A stretch of 64,000 bases of DNA, from positions 38,501 to 102,500 of the forward strand of contig CAUYUJ010022056.1 of NCBI GenBank assembly GCA_963575745.1, given 5' to 3'. Source of the stretch: Prorocentrum cordatum (Eukaryota; Sar; Dinophyceae; Prorocentrales; Prorocentraceae). The position numbers were made by a program, and so were the translations under genes. The notes beneath the pieces are model-generated. The model did not search any database and was not told where the DNA came from. It worked only from the letters and a program-made list of their open reading frames with translations. Of this stretch, positions 1-10,483 are shown in pieces. Numbering within the stretch: position 1 is the first letter of the stretch; each line of letters starts with the position of its first letter.

Positions 1-475
1 CTTGGGTCGGTCTTGGGGGCCTCTTCTGTCATCTTGGGGCTCTCTTGGGTCAGGCGTTCGTGGAACGGTCATGGGCGCCTCTTTGCCGTCTTCGGAGCGT
101 CGGAAGCCCGAAAAGGCGAGAACGCAGCCAACGGAGCATCAATGAATTTGGACTCTTGGGGCCCTCTTGAGTTTTTTCCGGGAGCTCTTTTGGGGCTTCT
201 TGGCGGCCTCTTGGGCCGTCTGAAGGGTAGTAATTATCGATAGAAGTTTTGACGCGTTCTGGAGCCGTCTTGAGGCTCTTTTGGACGCTCTTGGGTATCT
301 CTCCAGAAACATGGGTGTTCTTCGGGCCGAGAGGCCGACCATTCTTGTGGTTCTGAGCTGGATCACCGTCCGAGAGGCCCACGCGCAAGCCCACGAATTG
401 CCCACGAATTTCGTGGTCTGGGCATTCAGGACCTTCAAACCCTCTTCCTTTCGACTGCATGAGCCCGGGGGCACT
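1..475 (+). repeat. CTTGGG-family degenerate repeat block
   Basis: Seen: short, imperfect units of about 10-12 bases built on CTTGGG followed by GCC or GTC, with an A-rich spacer at about 105-150 (gccgaaaaggcgag type). The same family recurs at 700-1945, 13.38-14.4, 31.4-32.2, 33.2-33.9 and 37.7-37.9 kb in this orientation, and as CCCAAG in other blocks. Open frames in it are long on both strands because the unit lacks stop codons, so they are not taken as genes. Confidence 0.8.
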
Positions 476-700
476 TCACTCACGACGTGCTGAAGGCACG
501 CTGGCGCATTAAAGGACTATCATCTTACAGTCTGACATGTTGCTCATCGCAGTCATACGCACACGCCAAGGGTATCATGAATCCCTACCTTTTCATGCTT
601 CCGAGCCCGAGCAGCCCCGTCTTACCCAAGAAAGCAATCACACATTTCTCTTGTTCGTTTGTTTTAGAATACCATCAACGTGCTCGCTGAACTTGGCCCG
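476..700. other. short non-repetitive spacer
   Basis: Between two CTTGGG blocks, with more even base composition than its flanks. No convincing coding frame, RNA gene or repeat is visible. Confidence 0.4.
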
Positions 701-1945
701 TCATGAGGGGCTGAGGCCGTCTTGGGGCCCTCTGGGGGCCCTCTCTGACCGTGTGGGGATCCTCTGGTGGCCCTTCCGGGGCTTCCCGCGGACTCTCTTG
801 TTCTGCTGCTTGAAGCTCTCTTGAGGCCGTCTTGGGGCCCTGTTAGGGGCCTCCTGAAAGAAAACCCGAGATGTTGGCCTCTTCGGGCCTTCCTGGAGGC
901 CTTGTTGGAGGCCTCCTGGGCCGTCTTGGGTCATCTTAGGGCCATCTTGGCCCATCTTGGTTGGCTCCGGGCCCGTCTGACGCCGACTTGGAGCCCCCAA
1001 GGCCCTTGGGGTGCTCCAGGGCCGTCATAGAGGCCATATTGGGCGTCTTGGAGACGTCTTAGGCTGCTTGGGGCCCTTTGTGGGCCGTGGAGGCACTCTT
1101 GGAGGCCTCCTGGGCCAGCTTGGAGGCCATCTTGGGCCGTCTTGATGGGCTCCTTGCCGGTCTGACGCCGTCGGAAGCTGTCTTGGCGGCCTCTCTGGGC
1201 CGACATGGGACCCTCTTGGGGTACTCCAGTGCCGTCTTGGAGGCTATCTTGGGCGTCTTGGAAGCCTCTTGGGCCGTCTTGGGGCCCTTTGGGGGCCGTC
1301 CTGGGGGCCTCCTGGGCCTTTCTGCGGCCATCCTGGAGGCCTCTTGGGCGATCTAGGATCGATCTCTGGGGGTTCTCGGGCCATCTCGGGCCGTCGGAAG
1401 GCCGAAAAGCAGCAAATGAAAAAATCTCTCGACAATCTAAGAAAATCAATGATGTTGAGCTCTTCGGGAATTCCTGGAGAGGCCCTCTTGGAGGCCTCCT
1501 GTGTCATCTTGGGCCACCTTAAACCATGTTGGGCCTTCTTGGTGTGCTCCGGGCCCGTCTGACGCCAACTTGGGGCCTCTTGGGGCGCTCGAGGGCCGTC
1601 TTTGAAGCCACCTTGGGCGTCTTAGAGGCCTCTTGGGCCGTTTTGTTGGGCCTCTTGGGTCGCTCTGGGGCCATCCTGGAAGCCTCTTGGGCGATCTTGG
1701 AGCGATCTTTGGGGGCTCTTGGGCTTTCTCGGCCCGTCGAAGGCCGAAAAGAAGCAAATGCCCAAATCCTTCAGAAACCTGAGGGAAATCCTCTTGGAGG
1801 GCTCCTGGGCCGTCTTGGGCCATCTTAGGGCCATCTTGGGCCGTCTTGGTGGGCTCCGGGCCCGTCTGACGCCGACTTGGAGCCCCCTTGGGGTGCTCCA
1901 GGGCCGTCTTGGATGTCATCTTGGGCGTCTTGGATGCCTCTTGGG
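700..1945 (+). repeat. CTTGGG-family repeat block with internal longer periodicity
   Basis: The CTTGGG units continue. They also form higher-order copies: an A-rich spacer starting gccgaaaag, a following stretch with CTTGGAGG, and a stretch with gggcccgtctgacgcc recur at about 960-1000, 1390-1560 and 1735-1870. This suggests duplications of several hundred bases inside the block. No gene is supported. Confidence 0.75.
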
Positions 1946-1964
1946 CTGCGGAGAGGGAAGAGGA

Positions 1965-4272
1965 GGGAACATTCCAGGTACACGCTAAGTGATAAGTGGG
2001 GGGAGAGGGGTCCCAAGGGGGCCCCAAGGGGGCCCCGAGACCGCGGCCAACAAGTGCCCCCCAAAGAGCAGCCGGGGCAGTTCAGAGAAGAACTGGGAGG
2101 GACAAGGACAGAAGGGGTGGAGAGGGGAGGGGGAGGAGGGTGCGGAGGAGGGGGCAATTTCGGGTGAACGCTGAGTGCTGGGAGAGCGCCCCTGCTGCCG
2201 CCGTTTCGGCCCCACCTCCCCTGAGAATAGGAGCGGGGAGCAGCGGGGGAGGTGGGCAAAAGGGCCCCGGAGCAGGCCTCCTCCAAGGGGGGCCCCGAGA
2301 GGGCCCCGAGAGGGCCCCAAGAGAACGCCCAGGAAGGGCCCGGCGACCCCAAGAGGGGCCACAACGTCCCACAGCATCGCCCCAAGAGAACCCAGCAAGT
2401 GCCCCCAAGAGCACCCAGGGAACTCTGAAAAAGAAGTGGGAGGGAAAAGGCAAGAGGAGCGAAGGGGGGGAGGGAAGAGGGGGGCATTCCAGGTACACGC
2501 TAAGTTTGGAGAAAAGCGCCCTACTGCCAGCACGACAGTCCCATTCCCCTGACAATAGAAGCGGGGAGCACGGTGGGAAGGTGGGCAAGATGGCCCCCAT
2601 GAAAGCTCGAGAGGGGCCCCAAGAGAGCCCCAATGGGGGGGCCGAAAACGCCCAGGAAGGGCCCGGCGAACCAAAATGGGACCCCAATGGCCCACAACAG
2701 CGCCCTAGGAGAACCCAACAGGAAGTCTAAAACAAGTGGGAGCGAAAGGACAGAATGGGTAGAGAAGGGAGGGGGGAGGGTGAAGAGAAGGGGGCATTCC
2801 AGGTACACGCCAAGTGAGGGGAAAGCGCTTCACTGCCGCCATTTCAGTCCCATTCCCCTGACAAGAGGAACGGGGAGTAGCGGAGGAGGGCGGGCAAGAG
2901 GGCCCCGAACAGGCCCCATGAAAGCTCAAGAGGGGCCCCAAGAGGGCCCCAAGGGGGCTGTGAGAACGCCCAGGAAGGGCCCGGCGAACCCAAGAGGGGC
3001 CATAATGGCCCACAACAGCGCCCCAAGAAAACCCAAGAGCACCCAGGGAAGTCTAGAAAAGAACTAGGAGGGAAAAGACAGAAGGGGTGGAGAGGGGAGG
3101 GGGCAGAGGGAAGAGGGGGGCATTCCAGGTACACGCTCAGTTGGGAGAGAGCGCCCTACTGCCGCCATTTCAGTCCCATTCCCCTGACAATTGGAACGGG
3201 GATGGGAGGGTGGGCAAGAGGGCCCCGAGCAGGCCCCATGAAAGCTGAAGAGGTGCCCCAAGAGAGCTCCAAGGTGGCCCCGAGAACGCCCAGGAAGGGC
3301 CCGGCGAACCCAAGAGGGGCCCCAATGGCCCACAACAGCGCCCCAAGAGAACCCAACGAATACCCCAAGAGCACCAAGGGAAGTCGAGAAAAGAAGTGGG
3401 CGGGGAAAAACAACAGGGGTGGGGAGGAGAGGGAAGAGGGGGGGCATTCCGTTTACACGTAAGGGGGGGGGGGGGGAAAGCGCTGTACTGCCAATAGGAA
3501 CGGGGAGCACCGTGGGAGAGTGGGCAAGAGGACCCCGAGCAGGCCCCATGAAAGCTCAAGAGGGCTCCAGGAGGGCCCCAAGGGGGCCCCGAGAACGCCC
3601 AGGAAGGGCCCGGCGAACCCAGGAGGGGCCCCCATGGCCCACAACAGCGCTCCAAGAGAACCCAACGAATACCCCCAAGAGCACCCAGGGAAGTGCAGAA
3701 AGAAGTGGGAGGGAAATGACAAAATAGAGCGGAGATGAAGAGGGGGGCAGTCTAAGTACACGCTAAGTTGGTTGGGGAACGCGCCCTACTGCCGCCAGGT
3801 CCCCTCTTCCCCTGACAATAGGAACGGGGAGCAGTGTGGGAGGGTGGGCAAGAGGGCCCCGAACAGGCCCCATGAAAGCTCAAGAGGGGCCCCAAGAGGG
3901 CCCCAAGGGGGCTGTGAGAACGCCCAGGAAGGGCCCGGCGAACCCAAGAGGGGCCATGATGGCCCACAACAGTGCTCCAAGACAACCCAAGGAACACCCC
4001 AAGAGGGAAGTCTGAAAAAGGAGTGTGAGGGAAAAGATACAACATTGGTGGAGAGGGGAGGGGGGACAGGGAACAGGGGGGTAGTTTAGGTGCACGTAAG
4101 TTGGGGAAAGCGCCTACTGCCGCCATTTGATTCCCATTCCCCTGACAATGAGAACTGGGAGCACCGTGGGAGGATGGGCAAGAGGGCCCCGAGCAGGCCC
4201 CATGAAAGCTCAAGAGGGGCCCCAAGAGGGCCCCAAGGGGGCCCGAGAACGCCCAGGAAAGGCCCGGCGAAC
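1965..4272 (+). repeat. satellite of about 320 bp, eight units
   Basis: Seen: an anchor reading TACACGCTAAG or a close variant recurs at about 1981, 2167, 2496, 2806, 3132, 3456, 3758 and 4093, giving spacings of 186, 329, 310, 326, 324, 302 and 335. Each full unit holds, in order, the anchor, a ccattcccctgacaat segment, GGGGCCCCAAGAGGGCCCC runs and a purine-rich tail. Inside the unit the CCCAAG motif is the reverse complement of the CTTGGG repeats immediately upstream. Unit length is not a constant multiple of three, and several frames stay open, so coding is not supported. Confidence 0.85.
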
Positions 4273-4611
4273 TGACGGCTGTGGCCACCCTGAGTGGTGC
4301 TGTATTCGAGTTTGCCAAAGCGGTGGGCTGAAACTTATACAGTAGGCGCACAAGATGAGAACCTGGCTTGCCACCGAGTGGCCCACGACGCTGTCCTATC
4401 TCCCGCAGGTCCTCGGGGCAACTTGCGAGGCTCAGAGTCGACGAAGGATGTATGGTCGGGTTCCTACTCTAAGCGTGCACTTAGGAATCGGCATTGCACG
4501 CTAAGTGCTCCCGCACTTAGCGAGTGCTACGGGTGGTGGCACTTGGCGTGTATGTCCGGTCGGCCTTTTCACATTCTCAACCGCGGAGCCCCCAAGATGG
4601 GGCCAGGAGAG
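4273..4611. other. upstream flank of the 4.7-kb gene
   Basis: Non-repetitive after the satellite ends. It has nested copies of a GCACTTAGCG-like word in both orientations at about 4478-4555. No known promoter element can be read; dinoflagellate promoters usually lack a TATA box. Confidence 0.35.
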
Positions 4612-4633
4612 GCCGTAGCCAGTTTGGCTCAAG
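4612..4633 (+). other. DinoSL relic (genome-encoded spliced leader sequence)
   Basis: Seen: 22 bases that match the conserved dinoflagellate spliced leader at 20 of the 21 fixed positions, ending in TTTGGCTCAAG; the only change is T to G at core position 10. Known: this leader is added to dinoflagellate mRNAs by trans-splicing, and its presence next to a gene in genomic DNA marks re-integration of a processed mRNA. Inferred: the gene 74 bp downstream is a recycled cDNA copy. A weaker, shortened match (4678-4694, ending CCTCAAG) could be an older relic. Confidence 0.88.
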
Positions 4634-4706
4634 CATCTCGTGCCCGAGTCCGGCAGTGCTCTCTTGACACAGGAACGCCGCAGTTCGCCTCAAGCAACAC
4701 GATGAC

Positions 4707-6857
4707 ATGAGGACCTTCGCCGCGGGCGTCGAGAACGCGAAGAAGCGCTGCAGCCACGCTGGTCTCTGCGTAAGTTTCTGGCAAGGCCTGAGCGGCGTGG
4801 TGCACAGAGCGCTCGCTGTGCTGGTGGTCGTTCTAACGTTGAGCGTGATCGTAGCCGCAATCGCGAGCGGTGGCAAGGGGACCGTCAAGGAGTGCGAGGA
4901 CGATGTGGACCATTTCGTGCGCATGACGCATCTGGGCGCCGCGGAGGCGGCGGAAGCGCACCGCGGCATCTTCGCTGTGCAGGTCATGGCCATGGCGGTC
5001 ACCGCGCCGTCCGCATTCAGCTTGCTCGCTTTCGCGGCCACGAGTCACATGTGCAGAGTAGCAGAGTATGCGACCTGTCTGTGGTTGGAAGTGCTGACTT
5101 TCGCGGTGTACAGTATGCTCCAATGCAACGGACTGAACGGGGAGCCATTCGCCATAATTAGTGGTTTTCTGCTTCCCGTGAACATGGCACTATTCTACCT
5201 GCTGCTGCTGCGTCAGGTAAGGGCATTGGAACGAAGTTCGTTTCTTGATCTCGGCTCCCTGCGCCTTCGCCGAATCATGGTGACCATGTTAATCTTCGCC
5301 ATGTCCGCGTTCATCTGCAGCAGGTTCGCGGGCGGACCTCCTGGCCATCCTTCGCGTATCATAATGGGCACTCTCGTTTGGGCTGGGGATGTGTCGTTCA
5401 TGGTGGCGTTGGTCGTGTTCTTGCAGGCGTTCTGGCGAGTGCTGGCGATGGCGCGCGAGACGCAGCGGCGAGGGGCCTCCACCGAGGAGATTAAGAGCGC
5501 CCCCCGGGTTCTGATATTCCAGATGGTGGGATCATCCATGGCGGTCGTGAGCTTCTGCGTCGCACTCATGGTCAGAATGTGGGCATCAGATCTGGCTTGG
5601 CCAATATTGGGGCGTCCTGTGGACGAGAGGACACCCGAGTTCTTGATCGCGGTGCAGTCTGTGAGTTTGGTCGACACCACGTTGAACGCCTTTGCCGCCC
5701 TGGCCCTCAGTGGAGCTTCCTTCGGGGCACTCAGCGGAGGCTTGTCCACGATCCGATCGGCGCGTCAGCGCCACCGAACTTGGAAACAGTTTTCCGCGGA
5801 GTGGAGCCCACATCCCGATACAAACTGGAACGCCAAAGTCGAAGAGTTGGCCGGCAGGGGCTTCACGCTGCAGGCGCTGCTGGAGTTTTATTGCAGGTTG
5901 GGCAAGGACGTGATGCCGTATTTCGACCCTTCGAAGCACACCACGGAGGACGTGGTCCGAGGCGCCATCATTCCACTGTCGGCAGATAGCAAAACATCTA
6001 TGGCTGAAGTCATGATGGGCCACAGCCCTGTGCGGCCCGACAAGATGGTGACTCACAACTGGGGGAACATCTTTACCGATCTGGTTGCGGCTATTGTGTC
6101 AGACGCTCTTTCCGAGAGTGAGTATTGCAAGGTGGCGGTCCTGCTCATTCACGACATCAACACCCTCATGAGGTGGGTTGCCCAGTCAAACGTTGGATCT
6201 CAAACGTACTGGGTATGCGCCCTCTCGGTGAATCAGCACACCAGCATCTGCGCGACGAATCTGTGTTCTAGGAGGGATTCAGTGACGGGCGAACCCTACC
6301 CCCTCTGCTCGTGCGGCCTGCCAAAAACGTTCAACGCCACTCCGCCTCTTGCGAGCGATGGAACACGCTCACAGACCAGGAGTGAGATGAACAAGTTTGA
6401 TCAACTGATGATGTCGCTGTCAGCTGGCAACGATAAGTTTGCCCAGGTGGTTGCAGTTGACAGGCGCTTCGATATCTTCAACCGGGCTTGGTGCATGGCC
6501 GAGATTGCTGCCGCCCACTCAACAGGCATGTCCCAGTCGCTACGGCTGCCATCCCTGCCCCACCTGGAGAAGAGGCAGGGCGGACTTGCCCGCCTGTCAA
6601 TCAGCAGCGCGCAGGCCAGCATGCCACAGGAAAAGGAGGCGATCTTGGGCAGCATCCCAGACCACAAGGCATTCGACCGCAGGCTTCGAGAATTGCTGAT
6701 CGGGCAGCTGCTCCCGTCATGGTCGAGGCTTGACTCGTGCGACCAGATGCTCCAGGCGGGGCGAATTGCTCGCTGGCAGAGCGTCGTGCATAAGTGCCCC
6801 GCTGTAGCCTGGCGCTTCGGAGTTGATAGTGAAGGCCCCGGAAACGTCAAAACTTAG
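4707..6857 (+). CDS. intronless multi-pass membrane protein with C-terminal HNW/NQH/RAWC domain
   Basis: 716 residues from ATG to TAG without an intron. The N-terminal half has about eight hydrophobic segments (roughly residues 35-53, 93-111, 121-139, 150-169, 191-207, 222-243, 269-291, 321-345). The soluble C-terminal half carries HNWGN at 450-454, YWVCALSVNQH at 501-511 and RAWCMAEI at 593-600. I remember this kind of architecture from dinoflagellate proteomes, where it has no assigned function. The order (W near the start, a W-x-C/D-x-x-x-x-NQ strand, then a WC-x-E end) loosely recalls TIR-like folds; that is inference only. The start is the first ATG giving the full frame; an ATG at 4702 stops after two codons. 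The SL relic 74 bp upstream and the lack of introns mark it as a retroposed copy. The intact frame of over 2 kb suggests it is functional or recently inserted. Confidence 0.85.
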   Translation: MRTFAAGVENAKKRCSHAGLCVSFWQGLSGVVHRALAVLVVVLTLSVIVAAIASGGKGTVKECEDDVDHFVRMTHLGAAEAAEAHRGIFAVQVMAMAVTAPSAFSLLAFAATSHMCRVAEYATCLWLEVLTFAVYSMLQCNGLNGEPFAIISGFLLPVNMALFYLLLLRQVRALERSSFLDLGSLRLRRIMVTMLIFAMSAFICSRFAGGPPGHPSRIIMGTLVWAGDVSFMVALVVFLQAFWRVLAMARETQRRGASTEEIKSAPRVLIFQMVGSSMAVVSFCVALMVRMWASDLAWPILGRPVDERTPEFLIAVQSVSLVDTTLNAFAALALSGASFGALSGGLSTIRSARQRHRTWKQFSAEWSPHPDTNWNAKVEELAGRGFTLQALLEFYCRLGKDVMPYFDPSKHTTEDVVRGAIIPLSADSKTSMAEVMMGHSPVRPDKMVTHNWGNIFTDLVAAIVSDALSESEYCKVAVLLIHDINTLMRWVAQSNVGSQTYWVCALSVNQHTSICATNLCSRRDSVTGEPYPLCSCGLPKTFNATPPLASDGTRSQTRSEMNKFDQLMMSLSAGNDKFAQVVAVDRRFDIFNRAWCMAEIAAAHSTGMSQSLRLPSLPHLEKRQGGLARLSISSAQASMPQEKEAILGSIPDHKAFDRRLRELLIGQLLPSWSRLDSCDQMLQAGRIARWQSVVHKCPAVAWRFGVDSEGPGNVKT

Positions 6858-7150
6858 AAGATGCAGGGGGCGGGACGGGTCAGCGCACCGAAACATCACC
6901 ACCTGCGGCCACCCCCGTCTCGCCGAAGCTGAGCGTAAAGCCGCACGGTGTCTCTGCAGGAGTGGGGCCTCCGGGTAGGCAATTCTGTGCCTCGCACCAT
7001 TGGGTGGTATTCTAGACGCTCACGCGTAACCCATCACAACGATGTCAGGGCGAGTTGGCCCGATCAGGGGAAGTGGGAGAGCATTAGCAGTGGAATAGTG
7101 GGCTGTGGGAAGCCTGTCGTAACCCCGAGCGAAGAGGATGAGGACAAGAG
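6858..7150. other. 3' flank of the 4.7-kb gene
   Basis: No repeat and no convincing frame. Presumably 3' untranslated and spacer DNA. No canonical AATAAA signal is seen, as is usual in dinoflagellates. Confidence 0.35.
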
Positions 7151-7159
7151 AAGAGGAGA

Positions 7160-7580
7160 GATGGATTCAGATGAATGACGATGATGATTCTGCTGATGAA
7201 GATGATGCAGAAGGTGATGGAGAAGATGATGCTGATAATGAATAGAAGCTGATGATCGAGCTGGAGGCTAAAGAAGATTTGATGCTGCGGATGATGAAGC
7301 CGATGATTATGAAGATGATTCTGATATCAGGCAGATAGAATGCTGATGATGCTGATGAAGATTAAAGCCTGATGGCTCGATGCTGATGCTGCTAGCTGCT
7401 GATGATGGAGGAGGACCGTGTAGAGAGTGGTGATGATGGTGATGAGAGGAGGCGGGGGAGAGAAGGAAGGTTGAGGAAGGAGGAGGAGAGAGGAGGAGGA
7501 AAGGTTGAGGGTGAGGGAAGGGAGGAGGAGGATGAGAGGAGTAGGAGGAGGAGGAGGAGGAGGAGGAGCAGGATAATGCT
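7160..7580 (+). repeat. GAT/GAA then GAG/GGA imperfect triplet repeats
   Basis: Interrupted GATGATGAA and GCTGATGAT units to about 7410, then GGAGGA-type units to about 7570. In the minus-strand orientation of the retrotransposon that follows, this lies downstream of its 3' end. Confidence 0.8.
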
Positions 7581-7894
7581 GGATCATGCTGCGACGCCAC
7601 CGACGTGGCTTCAGTCACTGTCACCGCTATCATCGCCGTCGCCACTCGACCCCTGCACAACGCGAGCACCAGCGAGCCCTGCATGCCCCTGACCCTGGGC
7701 CCTGAGTCGAGCAGCGACACCCTCAAGCGAACCATTACCTGCTCTGGCAGCGGCAGCGGCAAAGACAGCAGCCGCATCCTCGCCCGCGGGTGGGGCGCGG
7801 GCATGGTCCTCGGGCACCTGCATCAAGTCGGCGAGGTCTCCAGAGGGGCGGCTGGAGGAGCAGGCCAGATACTCATCGATCACTGAGCCCTCTT

Positions 7895-8752
7895 TCAAAG
7901 GGGCACCACTCCAACTCTCAGTGCTTTCCCGAGGGGGTGGCGGGAGGGCTCTCGCAGCAGCATCCAGCGCCGCCGCCTCACGCAAGGCCACCGGTGGGCC
8001 TCGATAAGACGGGAAAGGCCCCGTTTAATTCGCTTGAGGTTTTCTCCCCCCTTTTTCGTAGGGGGGGCACACGCATTCTGAAGCCATCGACCGTCAGTCG
8101 TGGCAGTGAAACCACACCTCTGGCAGAAAAATAACCCGTAGGCTTTCATTCTCGCGAGGCGGTGGCTGGGGTGAAGCTTCACGGCGCCACACCACGCCTC
8201 TCCCGAGATAGCCTCAAAACCTTCTCCGAACTCTGGCATCAGACCCAGCACTTCTGGAGGACCCATCGGCGGCGACGGTATCGGGATTCGGCACTGGGTC
8301 GAAGCAATAGCGATCACTTGGCTTCTCGGGACGATGACCTTACAACAATCGCACCTCCAGCGACCAGCGAACGGGCGAAACTTGTGCACACTATCGCGGA
8401 CCGCCTGAACGAATTTTGCGGGCTTGCGGACCTTGGGCACTGGCGGAGCTCTAACCCCTTCCCAAGGCTCAACCTCGAGCGCCAACAAGAGTGCCCGTCC
8501 GGCCCGCTTTCTCACCAGTGCCGCCGTCGTGTCCCACAAGGCAGTCCGAGTGGGGGGAGAAGCGACACACCACTCCCACGCCCACTGGGCAGCAACCCCC
8601 GCAAAGACGTCGGCACCAGCGTTGCCCTGACACATAAAGAGCTCAAGTTGAGAGGTTACCGACTGCAACTTGTCATCAGTGTTGGACGGGGTCCAAAAAA
8701 GCGAAACATCCCCAGGGCCGCGGTTCGCAACGCCCGAGCGACACGGACCCAA
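7895..8752 (-). pseudogene. LINE ORF2 fragment: end of RNase H and C-terminal cysteine tail
   Basis: 285 codons. It begins with VSLFWTPSNTDD, which fits the last strand/helix of RNase H (a WxPSH-like motif, with His replaced by Asn). Further on it has C-D-C-C and FFCQRCGF cysteine pairs and a basic end. The tail has no function I can name. It is out of frame with the RNase H fragment, consistent with decay. Confidence 0.75.
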
Positions 8753-8768
8753 AGGTCACCGTTCGGTA

Positions 8769-9218
8769 TTAGTATTGAGGAGAAACAGCACGGCCACCGT
8801 GCCAATCAGAAATCAAGCTCTTGCAGTCAGTAACATAGCCAATCGGACCGTGCGAGTGTTCTAGAGCAAGGCAGAAGGCTTGAATCTCGGCTCTCGGAAC
8901 CGTCTGCCGTCTGCCCGACAAAATCTGACCTACACCGCATTGAGGCACCCAGGAGTGTGGCGACGAGGGATCCTGACAAATCAAGACCACCGCCGAGCCG
9001 CATCGCCTACGCCTGGGGTCAGCGCTAAACTCGCCACCATAACCATCTCCGAAGATGAAAACCACTGGGCCTCCAGGCTCCGAGCAGAAATCAGAAATGC
9101 ACCCGTCCCCAAGAAGGACCTCCTGGGCCGTTTCGGCCGTCTCAACAAACGTGGGCACCATGAGGTCCTTCGAGGGCACTCCCCTGAGCCACAACGCTGG
9201 CTGGGCCTCGAGGCCCAC
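8769..9218 (-). pseudogene. LINE ORF2 fragment: RNase H domain
   Basis: 149 codons. The RNase HI catalytic triad pattern is visible: D58 in FGDGYGG, E111 in RAEIQAF and D131 in VTDCKSL. The frame opens a little upstream of the GTG at 9218 (DVLVPQALVGLEAQ), which bridges to the previous fragment after a one-base shift. RNase H would remove the RNA strand during target-primed reverse transcription. It ends in a stop soon after the third catalytic Asp. Confidence 0.85.
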
Positions 9219-9240
9219 GAGGGCCTGGGGAACCAGAACA

Positions 9241-10164
9241 TCAGTTTAGGAAACACACATCATGCCCGCAATTCTCGGGGCACAACCAACTCCTGTGAGC
9301 TAAAGTCTCAGGGCTCTCCCTACACCTGGGGCACAGCGGCGGGCAGTCATAGCCTGCGGCAATCTGCTTCTCACGCGTCCACTGGTCCCCCGAGATGACG
9401 GCAAGGTCGGCAGCCCACTCGTCGAACTTGGCCTTGGCGGCCATGCGGTTCAGCTCGATGCGAACCGTCGTCATATCAGCGCCATGCTTCAAATCCTCAC
9501 CAGCGACGTGCCGTGAGGCCTCCTTCCATTGCAACTGCACGCTATCATCCATGAAAACGGCGAGCATATTCTCGAAGTAGGCTGGCACTGCCGTGGCAAA
9601 CTGCTCGTCGCCAAACGCGGGGAAGAGCCAATCGTCAGCATTGCCATCCGCCATCGGCCGTGACCATCCATCTGGACTCTGTGGATCCCATCCAACCTGA
9701 AGAAGTGTGGCTTGTATCGCTGCGATGGGGCCGCGCACGTCCTTCCACTTCACAACCAAACTCTCGCTCACACCACTACGTCGCCTCGCAAGAGTCCTCG
9801 GCCACATCTTCCGAATACGAGGGTGTACGGACAGCTGCGCCAGCCACAACGCGATCCACTCCTTAATAATCTGCCTCCTCAAATCAATGCCAGGGTCAGA
9901 AACTCCAAAGACAGCCTGCAACACAGTATTCAAGCACCTGCCACGTTTGGTGCCCGCAACACTCGCAGCCGCATCACGTCGCAAGGCCAACAGAGAAGAT
10001 GGAGGAGTTCCCATTATCTGATGCCCGTAAACTGCAGCTGACAACACCCCAGTGCTGAAGAGTTTCTTGGTGATAAGCCTGGACTTGGGGAGCTGGCATA
10101 ACCTCATCACTTTGTGCTGTCCCCTCCTCGCCTGCGCACGACGCTTCCTCATTCGCGGTGCCAC
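9241..10164 (-). pseudogene. LINE ORF2 fragment: post-RT region with CCHC zinc knuckle
   Basis: 307 codons in one frame; the annotated beginning is a GTG in an open frame, so it is a truncation edge and not a true start. The N-terminal part (FSTGVLSAAVYGHQ, residues about 36-49) resembles the RT thumb region of LINEs. Near the end are C278-x2-C281-x8-H290-x4-C295, the zinc-binding motif common after reverse transcriptase. It stops at TGA, and the continuation is found shifted by one frame just downstream. Confidence 0.82.
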
Positions 10165-10214
10165 CCTCCGACGCCCTGCAGCAGCATCAGAGCCTAGGTC
10201 GACAGTGGAGCGTA

Positions 10215-10480
10215 CGTATTACACAGGGAGGAGGGGGAGGGGGAGGGGGGGGCGGTGGTGCACGGTGACCTTGCAGTCAATGCGTGCGCACGGGAAACGG
10301 CACACGAACGCACGCAGCTCAAAACTTGAACTCGAGGGAACCCGACCAAGGCGCGCTGCGCCTACGGCGCTTCTCACGTGCGGCCATAATGCTAGCATGA
10401 GTTTGGGCGAGCTGCTCTGCGGTGAGAGCGCGCGGAGGAGGAGGAGGGAGTGGAGGAGCAGGCGGAGGAGGAGGAGGCGG
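10215..10480. other. GC-rich spacer with GGA runs
   Basis: Includes a G-rich run at about 10228-10255 and GGA/GAG units at 10430-10480. No gene is supported. Confidence 0.4.
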
Positions 10481-10483
10481 GAT

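Larger units (their letters stand above)
7895..10164 (-). mobile_element. 5'-truncated, degenerate non-LTR retrotransposon (LINE)
   Basis: Read on the minus strand, three consecutive frames give the C-terminal part of a LINE ORF2: a region after the RT catalytic core with a zinc knuckle, then RNase H, then a cysteine-containing tail. The RT catalytic motif (YADD type) is absent, so the copy is truncated at its 5' end near 10.2 kb. The three parts lie in three different frames, so at least two frameshifts have accumulated. The dead copy cannot move on its own. Confidence 0.85.

Noticed and set aside
2082-2730. Overlapping open frames of about 200-244 codons in the 320-bp satellite
   Set aside because: Open because the unit has few stops; unit lengths vary out of phase, which would destroy any repeat protein.
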